Notes: generated by a model not told the origin, from the letters alone. A stretch of DNA of 64,000 nucleotides from Candidatus Electrothrix gigas (GCA_022766165.1 QYLO01000001.1:62001-126000); one strand, 5' to 3'. Counted from the stretch's first letter, positions 9,802 to 18,567 are shown. A program made the numbers and translations.

Positions 9802-9891
9802 ATTTTATTGTTATCTCTTAATTTATTTCCATTTCTATAATATTGCAACAGCTCTCCGTAAGAAGAGTTGCTACGCTACCTTTTGAACTCT

Positions 9892-11064
9892 TTATGATTT
9901 TAATGGTTTAAGAACGATGTATCCTTGTGTTTTTGCTGTTTCGGGAAGCTCCAGTATCTTCCGTTCAAATTCAGATGGCAGCATATTATGCTCATTGAAC
10001 AACTTATACTGAACACAGTGTCCTTCATACACTTGATTTCTGGCAATTAATTTCTTGATAAACGGAACAATAGTTCCAATATCCTCATGAATACTTCCTT
10101 TCGATGGGGCATTTAAGAGTGAAGACCAATTTTTGACCGCATTTGCAGCATTTGCAGCCTTTCCAACAAGCGATTGTGAATACCACGGGGGCATTCTCTC
10201 ACGCATTTCATCAATCCATGCATATCCACGAGTCTTGTTATGAGCAAAATCGAGCCACTCCGCAAGCATAGAAATAGGAATCTCTGGTGTGAAGTCGCCG
10301 TACAAAAACCGTTCAGGTGATTCCTTCAGTAAAAGGCTATTCACGATCCTGCGAGCCTGGTTTTTCCAGAAATCCGTCATCTCCTGAAATTCCTGATATG
10401 CAATTTCTCCCCACCCTAATTCTGCTGCACACCGTGTTTGCGCAAGTGCTGTCAGAGAAAAATATTCTTCGTATGTTTTGGCAGCTTCAATGGTATGCGC
10501 ATTGATCAGCAGTTCTTTATACTTTTCATTAATCTCTGCTAAGGTAATTTTAGAATGCTGCAATAGATTTTTCCGATCAACAGGATCGGCAATTTTCTCG
10601 GCATTGAGGAGATTTTTGATGGCGACTTTTAAACTGGCGTTTTCCGAAAGCTGCAAAAAAGTCCGAATTTCCTTCACAGTCCGCTCAATACTTTGAAGGC
10701 GCCCTTCGATTTTGGTGATTTTCGCATTCAACACGGCAAACCCAATCGCGGCAACGGCTAAATTAAGGCCAGATAATACTGCCGTTGCCGACGCAACATG
10801 CAGTACATGCTGCGTCACTTGAGTTAACGAGGTCACTTGTCCCGACAATTGGTGCAGTTGATAGGTATTTATTAAGTTTGGAATGGCACGAAAAGGATCG
10901 GCTACTGCCGGGATAAGGTGACGAACGATTTGCCCGGCTCGTGCGGTGTTCGCAGCATATCGAATGACGCCCCCATGAAGCGTATATTGACCAGTAACCA
11001 ACCCTGCCCATACATCAGTTGGAATTGAACGTGCTATTGCCCATCCCGGAATTAATGTCATCAT
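9892..11064 (-). CDS. uncharacterised 390-aa protein with a central hydrophobic helix
   Basis: I do not recognise the family. The protein is largely alpha-helical. A hydrophobic stretch near residues 90-112 (ATAVLSGLNLAVAAIGFAVL) is followed directly by a heptad-like segment (KITKIEGRLQSIERTVKEI). A long helical region rich in Glu, Lys and Asn comes next, then a Trp-rich patch (GWGEIAYQEF, WIDEMRERMPPWYS). There is no signal peptide. One membrane helix followed by coiled coil recalls pore-forming or membrane-sensing effector proteins, but that is only shape. The start is ATG 11064 or the adjacent ATG 11061, with GGAGGG just upstream. It is a single gene, convergent with hflC and preceded by a 199-bp palindromic element, which suggests an acquired module. 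Function unknown. Confidence 0.75.
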   Translation of the reverse strand: MMTLIPGWAIARSIPTDVWAGLVTGQYTLHGGVIRYAANTARAGQIVRHLIPAVADPFRAIPNLINTYQLHQLSGQVTSLTQVTQHVLHVASATAVLSGLNLAVAAIGFAVLNAKITKIEGRLQSIERTVKEIRTFLQLSENASLKVAIKNLLNAEKIADPVDRKNLLQHSKITLAEINEKYKELLINAHTIEAAKTYEEYFSLTALAQTRCAAELGWGEIAYQEFQEMTDFWKNQARRIVNSLLLKESPERFLYGDFTPEIPISMLAEWLDFAHNKTRGYAWIDEMRERMPPWYSQSLVGKAANAANAVKNWSSLLNAPSKGSIHEDIGTIVPFIKKLIARNQVYEGHCVQYKLFNEHNMLPSEFERKILELPETAKTQGYIVLKPLKS

Positions 11065-11082
11065 ATCCCTCCAGTATTTTAT

Positions 11083-11281
11083 ACTCGACTATCAAGTTTT
11101 TAAAAGTTGGCTATTAATTTTAATAATTTTAGCGCACTGAGTGCTTGGTTACAATGAGGTCGCTTTTTTTGTCTACCTCATAAGAAAAGCTAACTCATTG
11201 AAGTTATGAGATGGGACACACAGGGTAGCCTCAAAAAAAATCAATAAGTTCAGTCAAGAAGAAAAAACTTGATAGTCGAGT
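11083..11281. repeat. 199-bp palindromic (MITE-like) element with 19-bp terminal inverted repeats
   Basis: The ends are perfect 19-bp inverted repeats: ACTCGACTATCAAGTTTTT at 11083-11101 and its reverse complement at 11263-11281. Inside are further nested inverted segments, such as CTACC/GGTAG flanking T- and A-runs (11161-11176 against 11224-11242) and CTCATAA/TTATGAG. TAT lies on both outer sides and could be a 3-bp target duplication. No reading frame of note is inside. The left end is 19 bp upstream of the 390-aa gene's start codon, so the element probably carries that gene's promoter or leader. Confidence 0.7.
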
Positions 11282-11374
11282 TATACCATGAACAACCTTC
11301 AAATAGAACCTGTAAAGCTCATCACATCACATTTCATAACATAAATTGGGCTAAATCAACTTTTTTTGTTCTGG

Positions 11375-12433
11375 TTACCTGCAAGCCTTGCGGTAACTGA
11401 GAAGAACAGTCAGGCAGAAGATTAAACCAAGCAAGGTGGCAATTTGACCGTTAAAGACCGGCCCTGCTGAAGAACTCCGCATCTGCCAGGTGACAACCGT
11501 TGCCGCTCCGATCACCATGCCAAAACAGGTAATCCCTGCATCAACATCCCCTTGTCCGGCTTTAATAACCTGCCGAAAGGGACAGCCATCAACAATAACC
11601 GCAGCAAGTCCAACTAAGACCATTGCCAAGAAACTCCAGAGATGGCTGTGATGTGCGCCGGGTTGCGTCTCCATACCGAGATGAAACTGACCTGTAACCA
11701 GAGAAACCAGCAGGGCTGAACCAAAGAGAGCAAGTACGCCACTGAACAGGGTCTTTTCTCGAAACATAAAAAAGTTACGGATTCCACCGGTAATGCAGAG
11801 TCCAGAACGCTGTGCCAATCCACCGATCAGTAGACCAACAGTCAAGGACATCCACAACGGTGCATGTTGGGCAGCTGGTCCTGAAAAACCCTGGCGAATA
11901 AATGAGGGTTGGATAAAAAGAAAGAGCAGTAAAAGAAAACCAATGCCTGGGAGAACATAGCCGTTTATGGTTGGCAGCTTCTGCGCACGCTCAAGTACTG
12001 AACCTGCCCTGATATATTTTCCTCCCAGCCAAATACCAAACAGCATACCAAGCAGGGCTGCAACCGCTGTCAGATCGCCAGCGCCTAAGCGCAACATCAT
12101 CTTAATCGGACAGCCAATAAAGACCCCACAGCCCACAATCATAAAAAATCCGAGCAGAAAACGAATAAGCGGAGACGAGCCACCCGTGACGTGAAAGCGA
12201 CGGCTCTGCTTTGCCATAACAAAGGCACCTAAGAGAAAACCCACCAACTCAGGACGGATATAACTCATGCGAAGGCTGTCCTGAAGCTGCAGCGCACCGG
12301 CTAGATTTTCTAAGAAACATGAAATACATATCCCGGAATTCACCGGATTGCCAAAAAGGGTCAGTATCACGGCTCCACCACCGAGTACGATCCCTGTTAT
12401 AATTGAAATATCTGGTAATTTAAAACGACTCAC
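11375..12433 (-). CDS. yedE: YedE-type (YeeE/YedE family) sulfur/selenium membrane transport protein
   Basis: Polytopic inner-membrane protein of 352 residues with about ten hydrophobic segments. The order of motifs fits the YedE/FdhT subfamily tied to selenium metabolism: GICISCFLENLAGALQL near residue 35, FIGCPIKMMLRLGAGDL near 105, RSGLCITGGIRNFF near 210 and a second repeat half GCPFRQVIKAGQGDVDAG near 285. Conserved Cys in the GCP motifs are thought to relay sulfur species in the wider YeeE family. The GTG start at 12433 directly follows the stop of the TPR gene, so the two are coupled. Thiosulfate or another sulfur species is an equally possible substrate here. Confidence 0.85.
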   Translation of the reverse strand: MSRFKLPDISIITGIVLGGGAVILTLFGNPVNSGICISCFLENLAGALQLQDSLRMSYIRPELVGFLLGAFVMAKQSRRFHVTGGSSPLIRFLLGFFMIVGCGVFIGCPIKMMLRLGAGDLTAVAALLGMLFGIWLGGKYIRAGSVLERAQKLPTINGYVLPGIGFLLLLFLFIQPSFIRQGFSGPAAQHAPLWMSLTVGLLIGGLAQRSGLCITGGIRNFFMFREKTLFSGVLALFGSALLVSLVTGQFHLGMETQPGAHHSHLWSFLAMVLVGLAAVIVDGCPFRQVIKAGQGDVDAGITCFGMVIGAATVVTWQMRSSSAGPVFNGQIATLLGLIFCLTVLLSYRKACR

Positions 12434-13006
12434 TTATTCACACCCACCTGCTACTCTTCGTTGTAAATAGAGAAGCTCATCAAGAGCTTTTCTGACCTCT
12501 TTATCATCAGGTTTTGCCTTGAGTTCCTGTAGAAAGGTCTCTTTTGCTGCCATCAGATCATCCATTATTGCCTTTCCAAGAAAGAGAGGTGTCTGGTCAT
12601 CAACAAAATCAGGCTCCTTTTCTATTGCCTGACGATAGCTGAAAATAGCTTTCACCAGTTGCCCGGTATTATAGTGCAACCGGGCCTGATAGATAAAGGA
12701 ACGAGGATTATCAGGATGCTCTTTTTGGACCTTGAGCAGCACCTCCTGCGCAGCAGTATACTGTCTCATCCCAAAGAGTCGTTGCACCTCTTTGTAGATC
12801 TTCTTATCCTGCTCTAAGCGTTTCTGGTACATTTCTTCGACCAGTTCTTTCTTGGTAACACCAGTCTCCTCTTGCTGTTGCGCTGCTATCTCATGCTGAA
12901 TCAACATCACCGCTGTGCTAATGATCAAGAGCGTAAGGCTGATTGTTGTAAACTTATCAAGAAAACTGCTGAAAAGCCTATCTTTTATACCCATAACTGT
13001 ATGCAA
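12434..13006 (-). CDS. membrane-anchored TPR protein upstream of yedE
   Basis: The 190-residue protein has one N-terminal transmembrane helix (residues ~20-40), a charged helical linker, and about two to three TPR units (AAQEVLLKVQKEHPDNPRS and VKAIFSYRQAIEKEPDFVD are typical). It probably exposes TPRs in the periplasm. The TTG start at 13006 has GGGAG close upstream; ATG 12994 is the alternative. The stop abuts the yedE GTG start with no gap, so the pair is likely translated together and may form a complex. It ends with a Gly-Gly-Cys-Glu tail, so a Cys lies near the C-terminus. Confidence 0.8.
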   Translation of the reverse strand: MHTVMGIKDRLFSSFLDKFTTISLTLLIISTAVMLIQHEIAAQQQEETGVTKKELVEEMYQKRLEQDKKIYKEVQRLFGMRQYTAAQEVLLKVQKEHPDNPRSFIYQARLHYNTGQLVKAIFSYRQAIEKEPDFVDDQTPLFLGKAIMDDLMAAKETFLQELKAKPDDKEVRKALDELLYLQRRVAGGCE

Positions 13007-13051
13007 TGAACTCCCTGCCTCAAGAGACTGGGAAGTAAATTAGTATATTAT

Positions 13052-13103
13052 AAAAAAATATCCGGTTGAAAACACGCCTTGCCTCAGCGATTCTCAACCG
13101 GAT
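13052..13103 (-). terminator. intrinsic terminator after the beta-helix gene
   Basis: Read on the minus strand, a 10-bp perfect stem ATCCGGTTGA / TCAACCGGAT with a 24-nt loop is followed by ATATTTTTTTAT. It lies ~48 bp beyond the stop of the beta-helix protein gene and separates it from the TPR-yedE pair. Confidence 0.7.
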
Positions 13104-13150
13104 GCCTGATGACTTTTGCTAACCTAGTACTCTGTATGGTACTCTGTCTA

Positions 13151-14134
13151 TTAAAGAATACCAGTGCCAACAACTGGAGCAGTGTAAAAATCCGTCAGAT
13201 CAACCTTGCCAAGGCTTTGATCCCTGCCTTTGTCCATCACCTTTTCTTGCATCTTCTTTTCATCAGTGGTACCCCACCAGTTATTCCGAGCCACTATATC
13301 ATAAGGTTGTCCTTCCAGCATAGAGATATTGTAATTCTCATTATCCGCAATATTATTATCCCGTAACAGCGCCTCTTTGGTCGCATAGAAAATCACGCCT
13401 TTGCCGTTGTTGTTGATATTATTGAAACGAACAGCAGCCCGGCCACCTTTTTTCAGGTACACGCCAAAGAACTTATTGCCGCTGATTTCATTATGCGCAA
13501 CAGGTGAGGCTGTTCCTCCACCAATAATAATGCCGCCCCCGTTTTCGGTTATCAGATTATAGAGAACCGGCATAACGCAGCTTACAGGCACATCAGGCAG
13601 ATTTTTACTCCCAACAGCGGTGCCGTTATACTTGAACGTATTATGCAGCACAGCAACTTGGGAAGCGTGGCAATGCACTGCTGTCTGTGCATACATAACC
13701 TCACAGTACTCAAGCAGATTATCCACAGAGCCATTAAAGTTAATAGCGCCCCAGTCTCCAGGAGCAGGAGATTCCTCGGCACTGGTAAAGATGATTGGAT
13801 TATCCTTGGTTCCTTGGGCATAGAGCCTTCCCAGTACAAAGATCTCAGCACGGGAAAAATGATTATCCTTATCTGAGTACATCTTGTTCGGACCAAAATC
13901 CTTAATTTTGGCAAAACGAACCGTGGTGCCTGGCATGATCAGCAGGGTAACGCCCCGGGCAACCTCTACATCTCCTTGGATCAAAACTTCTCCTGACCAG
14001 ATTGTATCCTTATCAAGAACGCCTTTGTTGACAACCAGTTCTTTGGCAAATCCTGACTGCTGCGTCAAAAGTGTGAAGGCAACTGCTGCTGTAAGACCGA
14101 TAAGGAGTGCCTGGAATATCTTTTTCTTTATCAT
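13151..14134 (-). CDS. exported right-handed beta-helix (NosD-like) protein
   Basis: Periplasmic or surface protein of ~327 residues. It has a Sec signal peptide (MIKKKIFQALLIGLTAAVAF, cleavage near GFAKE), an entry segment with DTIWSGEVLIQGDVEVARG, and then repeated short beta-strand turns rich in N, G and V (HNTFKYNGTAV, NNINNNGKGVIF, NNIADNENYNIS), ending with NNWWGTTD. These are typical of parallel beta-helix repeat families. ATG 14134 gives the signal peptide; an upstream in-frame start at 14212 would overlap the PhnD-like gene. It lies 47 bp downstream of the PhnD-like lipoprotein gene and is probably co-transcribed. Ligand unknown. Confidence 0.82.
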   Translation of the reverse strand: MIKKKIFQALLIGLTAAVAFTLLTQQSGFAKELVVNKGVLDKDTIWSGEVLIQGDVEVARGVTLLIMPGTTVRFAKIKDFGPNKMYSDKDNHFSRAEIFVLGRLYAQGTKDNPIIFTSAEESPAPGDWGAINFNGSVDNLLEYCEVMYAQTAVHCHASQVAVLHNTFKYNGTAVGSKNLPDVPVSCVMPVLYNLITENGGGIIIGGGTASPVAHNEISGNKFFGVYLKKGGRAAVRFNNINNNGKGVIFYATKEALLRDNNIADNENYNISMLEGQPYDIVARNNWWGTTDEKKMQEKVMDKGRDQSLGKVDLTDFYTAPVVGTGIL

Positions 14135-14181
14135 GAGCTTTTTTATCTCTGTTGTTATTGATTGTATATCAGATGCAGCAA

Positions 14182-15156
14182 TTAGTACGTATTGTACGGA
14201 GGCATATTGCATTTCTTGAGATCTTCCCGGATAGCATCATACTCACTGTCAATAACCGGAGCAAAACCTTCAATAAGCATCCGCTTGAGGACCTTGAGCG
14301 TTTCTCCATCCACTGTTGCAACTTCATCATCTTTCAGATTCAGCGCAATATTCTTGACCTGTTCCTTTAATGCCGGATCAACCTCGGCCCGAGCACCAAT
14401 GGTACAGTAGGGCATAGGATCACTTTCAGCAACGATATTATAGTCGTTAAGATTAATGATATTCTCCTCCACAAGACGATCCAGATCAATCCGAGGAGCA
14501 GCGCCAACATCATATTTTCCAAACTCTACCCCGTAAATTACCTTGTCATGCTTGGCTGAACCGGAAGGGATGGTGTATGAGGAAAAACCAGTTTCTGGAT
14601 CAAAATTATTATCCAACAGCAGGGCATACTGCGCCATGTAGCCAAAGGGTGCCAGAGCCGGACCAAAGACCATTGATTTACCGTGCAGGTCTTCAATGGT
14701 TTTAATACCGCTGTCTTTCCGGGCGATGATGGTTCCGCTTGCCTTGTATCCGTATCTTCCGCGAATATCAATACCCAGCAAATCGGCTTTATACTTTTCT
14801 TTTAACAAGACCGCAATAATAGAGTTGACGTGAAAAAAGTCAACCTCGTTGTTTTTTATCAATTTCTCAAACTCAAAGGTATTTTTGAGAATCATCTCCA
14901 CTCTACGGCCCAACTTTTTCTCAAGGTAGGCGGTAAAAGGAGCAAAGCGTTCTTCGGATAACTTGCGACTGTCACAGATCATGTAGCCAAAACGAATCGG
15001 CTTTTCATTGCTAACAGTGCTGATCGAACGAGACTGATCGTTCTTTTCCGAAACAGCCGCAGGTGTATCACCTGCTTTATCCGTCTGCTCATTCTTACAT
15101 GCCTGGAGAGTAAAAACGCCAGCAACAAGAAGGATACATAAAGCTATTTTTTTCAT
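14182..15156 (-). CDS. PhnD/SsuA-type periplasmic binding lipoprotein
   Basis: Substrate-binding protein of 324 residues. The lipobox LLVAGVFTLQAC places Cys near residue 20 for lipid anchoring. The mature part shows the PhnD-like order: IRFGYMICDSRKLSEERFAPF, then FFHVNSIIAVLL, GYKASGTIIARKDSGI, LHGKSMVFGP, GYMAQYALLL and KYDVGAAPRIDLDRL. The family binds phosphonate, phosphite and related oxyanions, but no ABC ATPase or permease lies nearby. It could act as a sensor subunit or serve a distant transporter. Its neighbour downstream is the NosD-like beta-helix protein, with a TPR gene upstream on the same strand. Confidence 0.83.
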   Translation of the reverse strand: MKKIALCILLVAGVFTLQACKNEQTDKAGDTPAAVSEKNDQSRSISTVSNEKPIRFGYMICDSRKLSEERFAPFTAYLEKKLGRRVEMILKNTFEFEKLIKNNEVDFFHVNSIIAVLLKEKYKADLLGIDIRGRYGYKASGTIIARKDSGIKTIEDLHGKSMVFGPALAPFGYMAQYALLLDNNFDPETGFSSYTIPSGSAKHDKVIYGVEFGKYDVGAAPRIDLDRLVEENIINLNDYNIVAESDPMPYCTIGARAEVDPALKEQVKNIALNLKDDEVATVDGETLKVLKRMLIEGFAPVIDSEYDAIREDLKKCNMPPYNTY

Positions 15157-15333
15157 ATCGTTATGTTTGAAATATAATGGTAGATTTATTTGTGCAGGAA
15201 ACAGCCTTTATATACAAATCCCCTTGTTCATACCTTATTCTCCCTCCTCAACGAGGAAACGAGGAGGGATGGAGGTATCTGCATCGGCTGCAATATATAG
15301 TCTGGAAAGGTCTTGAAAAAACAGGTGGATCGG

Positions 15334-15828
15334 TTAGGATTTACTGATTAATTCAATTTCCTTTTGAATCTCCGCAGCAGCCTCGGGTGTTGCAGCGAGT
15401 TTTTCTGCGGTTTCCAACGCCTTTTTTGCAAGGTCAGGTTGATGAAGCTGCTGATGAGCTAACGACAGATGGACGTGGACCATCATATCTTTCTCGTTCA
15501 GTGCCAAAGCCTGCTTTAAAAACGTAATCGCTTCTTGCCCCTTTTTTTGTCGTAACGACACAATCCCCATGCCGTCAAGTGCGTTGAAATTCTTGGGGTC
15601 TAACTTCAAAACTTCTGTAAGCTGCTCTCTTGCCTCTTGCAGCTTGTTGGTTCGGAAATACGCCATAGCCAAACTGTTGCGAGTGGCAATATCATCGGAA
15701 TCCATATAGAGCAGCATTTTATACTGCATAATCTGGACTGTATCAGGCAACGTAGAGATTCCACCATGCGCAGCTGCTGAACTAGCCAAAGCCAAGAGGA
15801 TGAGTAGGGTTAAAAACAGATTTCGCAT
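15334..15828 (-). CDS. exported TPR protein
   Basis: A 164-residue periplasmic protein with a clear signal peptide (LLILLALASSAAAHG) and about three TPR units (SLAMAYFRTNKLQEAREQL, ALDGMGIVSLRQKKGQEAI, VHLSLAHQQLHQPDLAKKAL). The start has AGAGGAAAAA upstream. A short hairpin (CCCTCCTC/GAGGAGGG at 15241-15269) lies between it and the PhnD-like gene. A protein-protein scaffold role is likely from the fold, with no specific partner visible. Confidence 0.82.
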   Translation of the reverse strand: MRNLFLTLLILLALASSAAAHGGISTLPDTVQIMQYKMLLYMDSDDIATRNSLAMAYFRTNKLQEAREQLTEVLKLDPKNFNALDGMGIVSLRQKKGQEAITFLKQALALNEKDMMVHVHLSLAHQQLHQPDLAKKALETAEKLAATPEAAAEIQKEIELISKS

Positions 15829-15941
15829 TTTTTCCTCTTCTTGTCTAAAAGTGGCTAGCGACTTCGTGGATTTCTTGAAACCACCAAACCAACTTTCATT
15901 GTTTATTGTCCCTTGTCCTTATAAGAACGAGTACTTCTCAA

Positions 15942-16529
15942 TCAAATAAGATTTTTGGCCTTTAAGAAATCTTTGGCAACAGTCTCAACATCTCCACCCG
16001 CTGTCTGCTGAAGCAGCGTTTGTAAAGATGCGTCATCAATCAAGCTGCCAAGTTTATTGATAACCCGATGAAGAATAGGGAATTTAACCAAGGACTCCCG
16101 ATTGGCAACCGGCACAGCCATAGAGGCATTCTGCTGTTGTACCGGTCCACGATATCCCAAGGGCTTGAGCCAAACCAAGTCTTCATTGTCATTATAGTAT
16201 TCTTTGACAAGGCTGTAATTTTCTTGTGCATTACTGCCGTGCGCTTGAGTACTCATACCGGACAGGCCCGTATTCACATAGTTGATACAGATATCTGTGG
16301 GGCATTCTGCACCCATAGTGTTTGGACTGTTGACGATATTCACTGTCGTGCCGGTTCGCTCTGTGATATAGGTCGCCATGATATGGGCAACAACCTGCTG
16401 TTCCGCAGAATTATTAACGGTCAGATTTAAAATACGGCCAACACAACTGTGGCTGGTGGAAGTCAGGGTCAGCAGCAAAAAGAAAGATGCTGCAAACAAA
16501 AGGGCTGTTTTTTGTCGCATTGTTAGCAT
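15942..16529 (-). CDS. short OpuAC-like (glycine betaine-type) periplasmic binding protein
   Basis: Exported protein of ~195 residues with a signal peptide (KTALLFAASFFLLLTLTSTS). The mature part resembles glycine betaine/choline binding proteins: LNLTVNNSAEQQVVAHIMATYITE at the start, EDLVWLKPLGYRGP in the middle, and a C-terminal helical end with DDASLQTLLQQ. It is about 80-100 residues shorter than usual, so one lobe looks trimmed, and the aromatic cage of betaine binders is not obvious. ATG 16529 is preferred because AGGAG lies 9 nt upstream. As with the PhnD-like gene, there is no ABC transporter nearby. It may bind something else or act as a sensor. Confidence 0.65.
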   Translation of the reverse strand: MLTMRQKTALLFAASFFLLLTLTSTSHSCVGRILNLTVNNSAEQQVVAHIMATYITERTGTTVNIVNSPNTMGAECPTDICINYVNTGLSGMSTQAHGSNAQENYSLVKEYYNDNEDLVWLKPLGYRGPVQQQNASMAVPVANRESLVKFPILHRVINKLGSLIDDASLQTLLQQTAGGDVETVAKDFLKAKNLI

Positions 16530-16778
16530 TGTTAGATAACTCCTTTTTTTTATTGTCTTGATAAAGCACTCCAGAGAGGAACACTTTGTCTTCTGAACAA
16601 GTTGATGGGGACTACGAAAATATAAGGTGTATATAAAATATCCAAGTACCACTCTAAAGTACTTTATCAATATTGATATGTTATCGTATAACTTCAGATA
16701 AAGTAGGATAACAGGTTATATGCTGCAGAGCAGCTATACTCAGCTATACTCTATACTATAAAAAAAATAGCATATTCA

Positions 16779-18170
16779 TTACAGCCAGTCCAGCAGTTTC
16801 CACCAAAAAAAATTCAACGGCAGAAGAAGAAAAATCGTTATACATGCCAAAACCAGACATATTTTTGCCGCATCAACAAGCTTCTCTCCAGAGAGCTGCA
16901 TCCCCACAACAATCGGCGGTGCCTGATAGGGAAGCATGATCGTGGAAAAGCCCACTACCTGCATCATTAACAGCGTTTGAATTGGTAAGCCTGTTACTTG
17001 AGACAAGCTCTCTGAAAGCGGGGTCAATACAGCAGGCACTGCTGGCAGAGTTGTCAACATACCTGTTACGGCTGAGGCCACACTGATCGACATATAATTG
17101 ATAAAACTTTGATCCTCAGCCAAAGGCAACAGGTCAATGATTCCAGAGGCGATGATACGGCCTAAACCGGTAGAGTTAATCATACCGCCCACACCTAGGA
17201 TACCAGCAACAAAAATGATTGCTCCCCAATTCACCTTTTGGTTAAACTCCTTGGTACCAACAATATTGACGCTGGGCATTAAAAGGATTAAGGCCCCTCC
17301 CAAGGCAACCCAGGCTGGTGAAACATGATGCAGGAAATCTGTTATCCACAGCCCGAGCATACCAACAACAACGAGGGAGAGAATGACCTCATTGCGAGAG
17401 AATGTTAGTTCCTCTGATTTTTTCTGATCAGGAGCTACAACCGGCTTATCTGGAAAAAAGAAAAGAATCAAGGCGATAATCAGCACAGCTTTCACAAGGC
17501 TCAACAGAGGAAAATGAAGAAAGAGGTAGCTTCCGTAGAGAATCGAAAGGTTGTACTGCGTTTCTGCCATCCCCACAAGCACCATATTCGGCACATTGGC
17601 AGGTAAAATACCAAAGGCAGGGATATAGGTGCCAAGAATAAGAGCCAGCAGTACACCGGTTCTGCCCTGAGATCCTTTTGTAAAACTAAAATGGTCAGCA
17701 ACGGATAAGGCTATAGGCGTTAACAGAACCACGCGGCCCATAGCAGAGGGCATAAGAAAGCTGAACAGGACACCCGCAATCACAAGGCCGCTGATAATCT
17801 TGAAATAACTGCCGTGGAGCCAGACAGCTACGTAGCGAGCAATCCGAGCACCTAAGCCAGTTGATGAGATCGCTATACCAACGACCAAGCCACCAAATAT
17901 CAACCAAATCGCAGCAGAACCAAAGCCTGCAAAGATCACTTCCGGTCCGGCCAGGGAAAAGACCATAGCCAGAAGAAAAAAGAGTAAGGCCGTAAGATAC
18001 TCTGGGAGTAATGCAGTTGCCCACAAAAGAAGGGTAAACAGGGCCAGCACCCCGGCTTTTGCAGGTACTGATGTGCAATACGAAGAAAATTTGAGCAAGG
18101 CAACAACTCCGACAAGAGCAAGGGAAACCAAGAGAGGCCGGAAGGATATTTTATTTATATCAGAGGGCAT
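16779..18170 (-). CDS. SLC13/DASS-family sodium:anion symporter
   Basis: Polytopic membrane protein of ~463 residues with about eleven hydrophobic segments. Features include FGSAAIWLIFGGLVVGIAI early on, ALILGTYIPAFGILPANVPNMVLVGM in the first SNT-like substrate/sodium site region, and the matching C-terminal half with LTTLPAVPAVLTPLSE and FSTIMLPYQAPPIVVG. Relatives carry dicarboxylates, citrate, sulfate or related anions; the substrate here cannot be told. The start is ambiguous: the coding start lies in an octanucleotide repeat where every unit holds an ATG. ATG 18170 (last unit) and 18194 are in frame, and neither has a Shine-Dalgarno sequence. Confidence 0.88.
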   Translation of the reverse strand: MPSDINKISFRPLLVSLALVGVVALLKFSSYCTSVPAKAGVLALFTLLLWATALLPEYLTALLFFLLAMVFSLAGPEVIFAGFGSAAIWLIFGGLVVGIAISSTGLGARIARYVAVWLHGSYFKIISGLVIAGVLFSFLMPSAMGRVVLLTPIALSVADHFSFTKGSQGRTGVLLALILGTYIPAFGILPANVPNMVLVGMAETQYNLSILYGSYLFLHFPLLSLVKAVLIIALILFFFPDKPVVAPDQKKSEELTFSRNEVILSLVVVGMLGLWITDFLHHVSPAWVALGGALILLMPSVNIVGTKEFNQKVNWGAIIFVAGILGVGGMINSTGLGRIIASGIIDLLPLAEDQSFINYMSISVASAVTGMLTTLPAVPAVLTPLSESLSQVTGLPIQTLLMMQVVGFSTIMLPYQAPPIVVGMQLSGEKLVDAAKICLVLACITIFLLLPLNFFWWKLLDWL

Positions 18171-18210
18171 AAGGGCATAAGGGCATAAGGGCATAGGGGC
18201 ATAGGGGCAT
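18163..18210. repeat. octanucleotide tandem repeat across the SLC13 start codon
   Basis: Six 8-bp units in a row: GAGGGCAT, three AAGGGCAT and two AGGGGCAT on the plus strand. On the coding (minus) strand each unit supplies an ATG followed by CCC. The unit length is not a multiple of three, so gain or loss of a unit shifts which upstream ATGs are in frame. Confidence 0.9.
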
Positions 18211-18567
18211 AGGGTTTAAAAAATATTATTTTTAACGAAAAGTGTAAAAATAATTACTACCCTGTTCCAAAGGGAAGGTCAAGAAAATAACGATCAGGCA
18301 GATGGTGTACATAAAAATGAGTTGCATAAAAAACTGCTTGTGCCTATTAATAATCAATAGGCTTGTATACGCTTGCATACCTTTCCTTTGCGAAAATGAA
18401 AATGTATACGACGAAAGCATTGAACAAAGAGAAATATGCCTACGCCTACCTGCACCTCATTATCTTTCTCGCTCCTCGCCGTTGAGTCGTCGGAGTCGTC
18501 GGGATAGTAGGTTGTATATAAAATAAATAAAATACAATAAATAAAATACATACATCATATACATAAC
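18211..18567. promoter_or_regulatory. divergent intergenic region between SLC13 and Wzz-like genes
   Basis: No gene seen. It must hold promoters for both divergent genes. Visible structure: a stem GCCTATT-AATAATC-AATAGGC at about 18340-18360, a direct repeat of GAGTCGTCGG near 18485-18505, and AT-rich near-tandem repeats of AATAAATAAAATAC (18520-18550) just before the Wzz-like start. I could not assign specific promoter boxes. Confidence 0.35.

Noticed and set aside
15241-15269. Intrinsic terminator between the TPR and PhnD-like genes
   Set aside because: The CCCTCCTC/GAGGAGGG stem is real, but no T run follows on the minus strand, so it is only noted as a hairpin.
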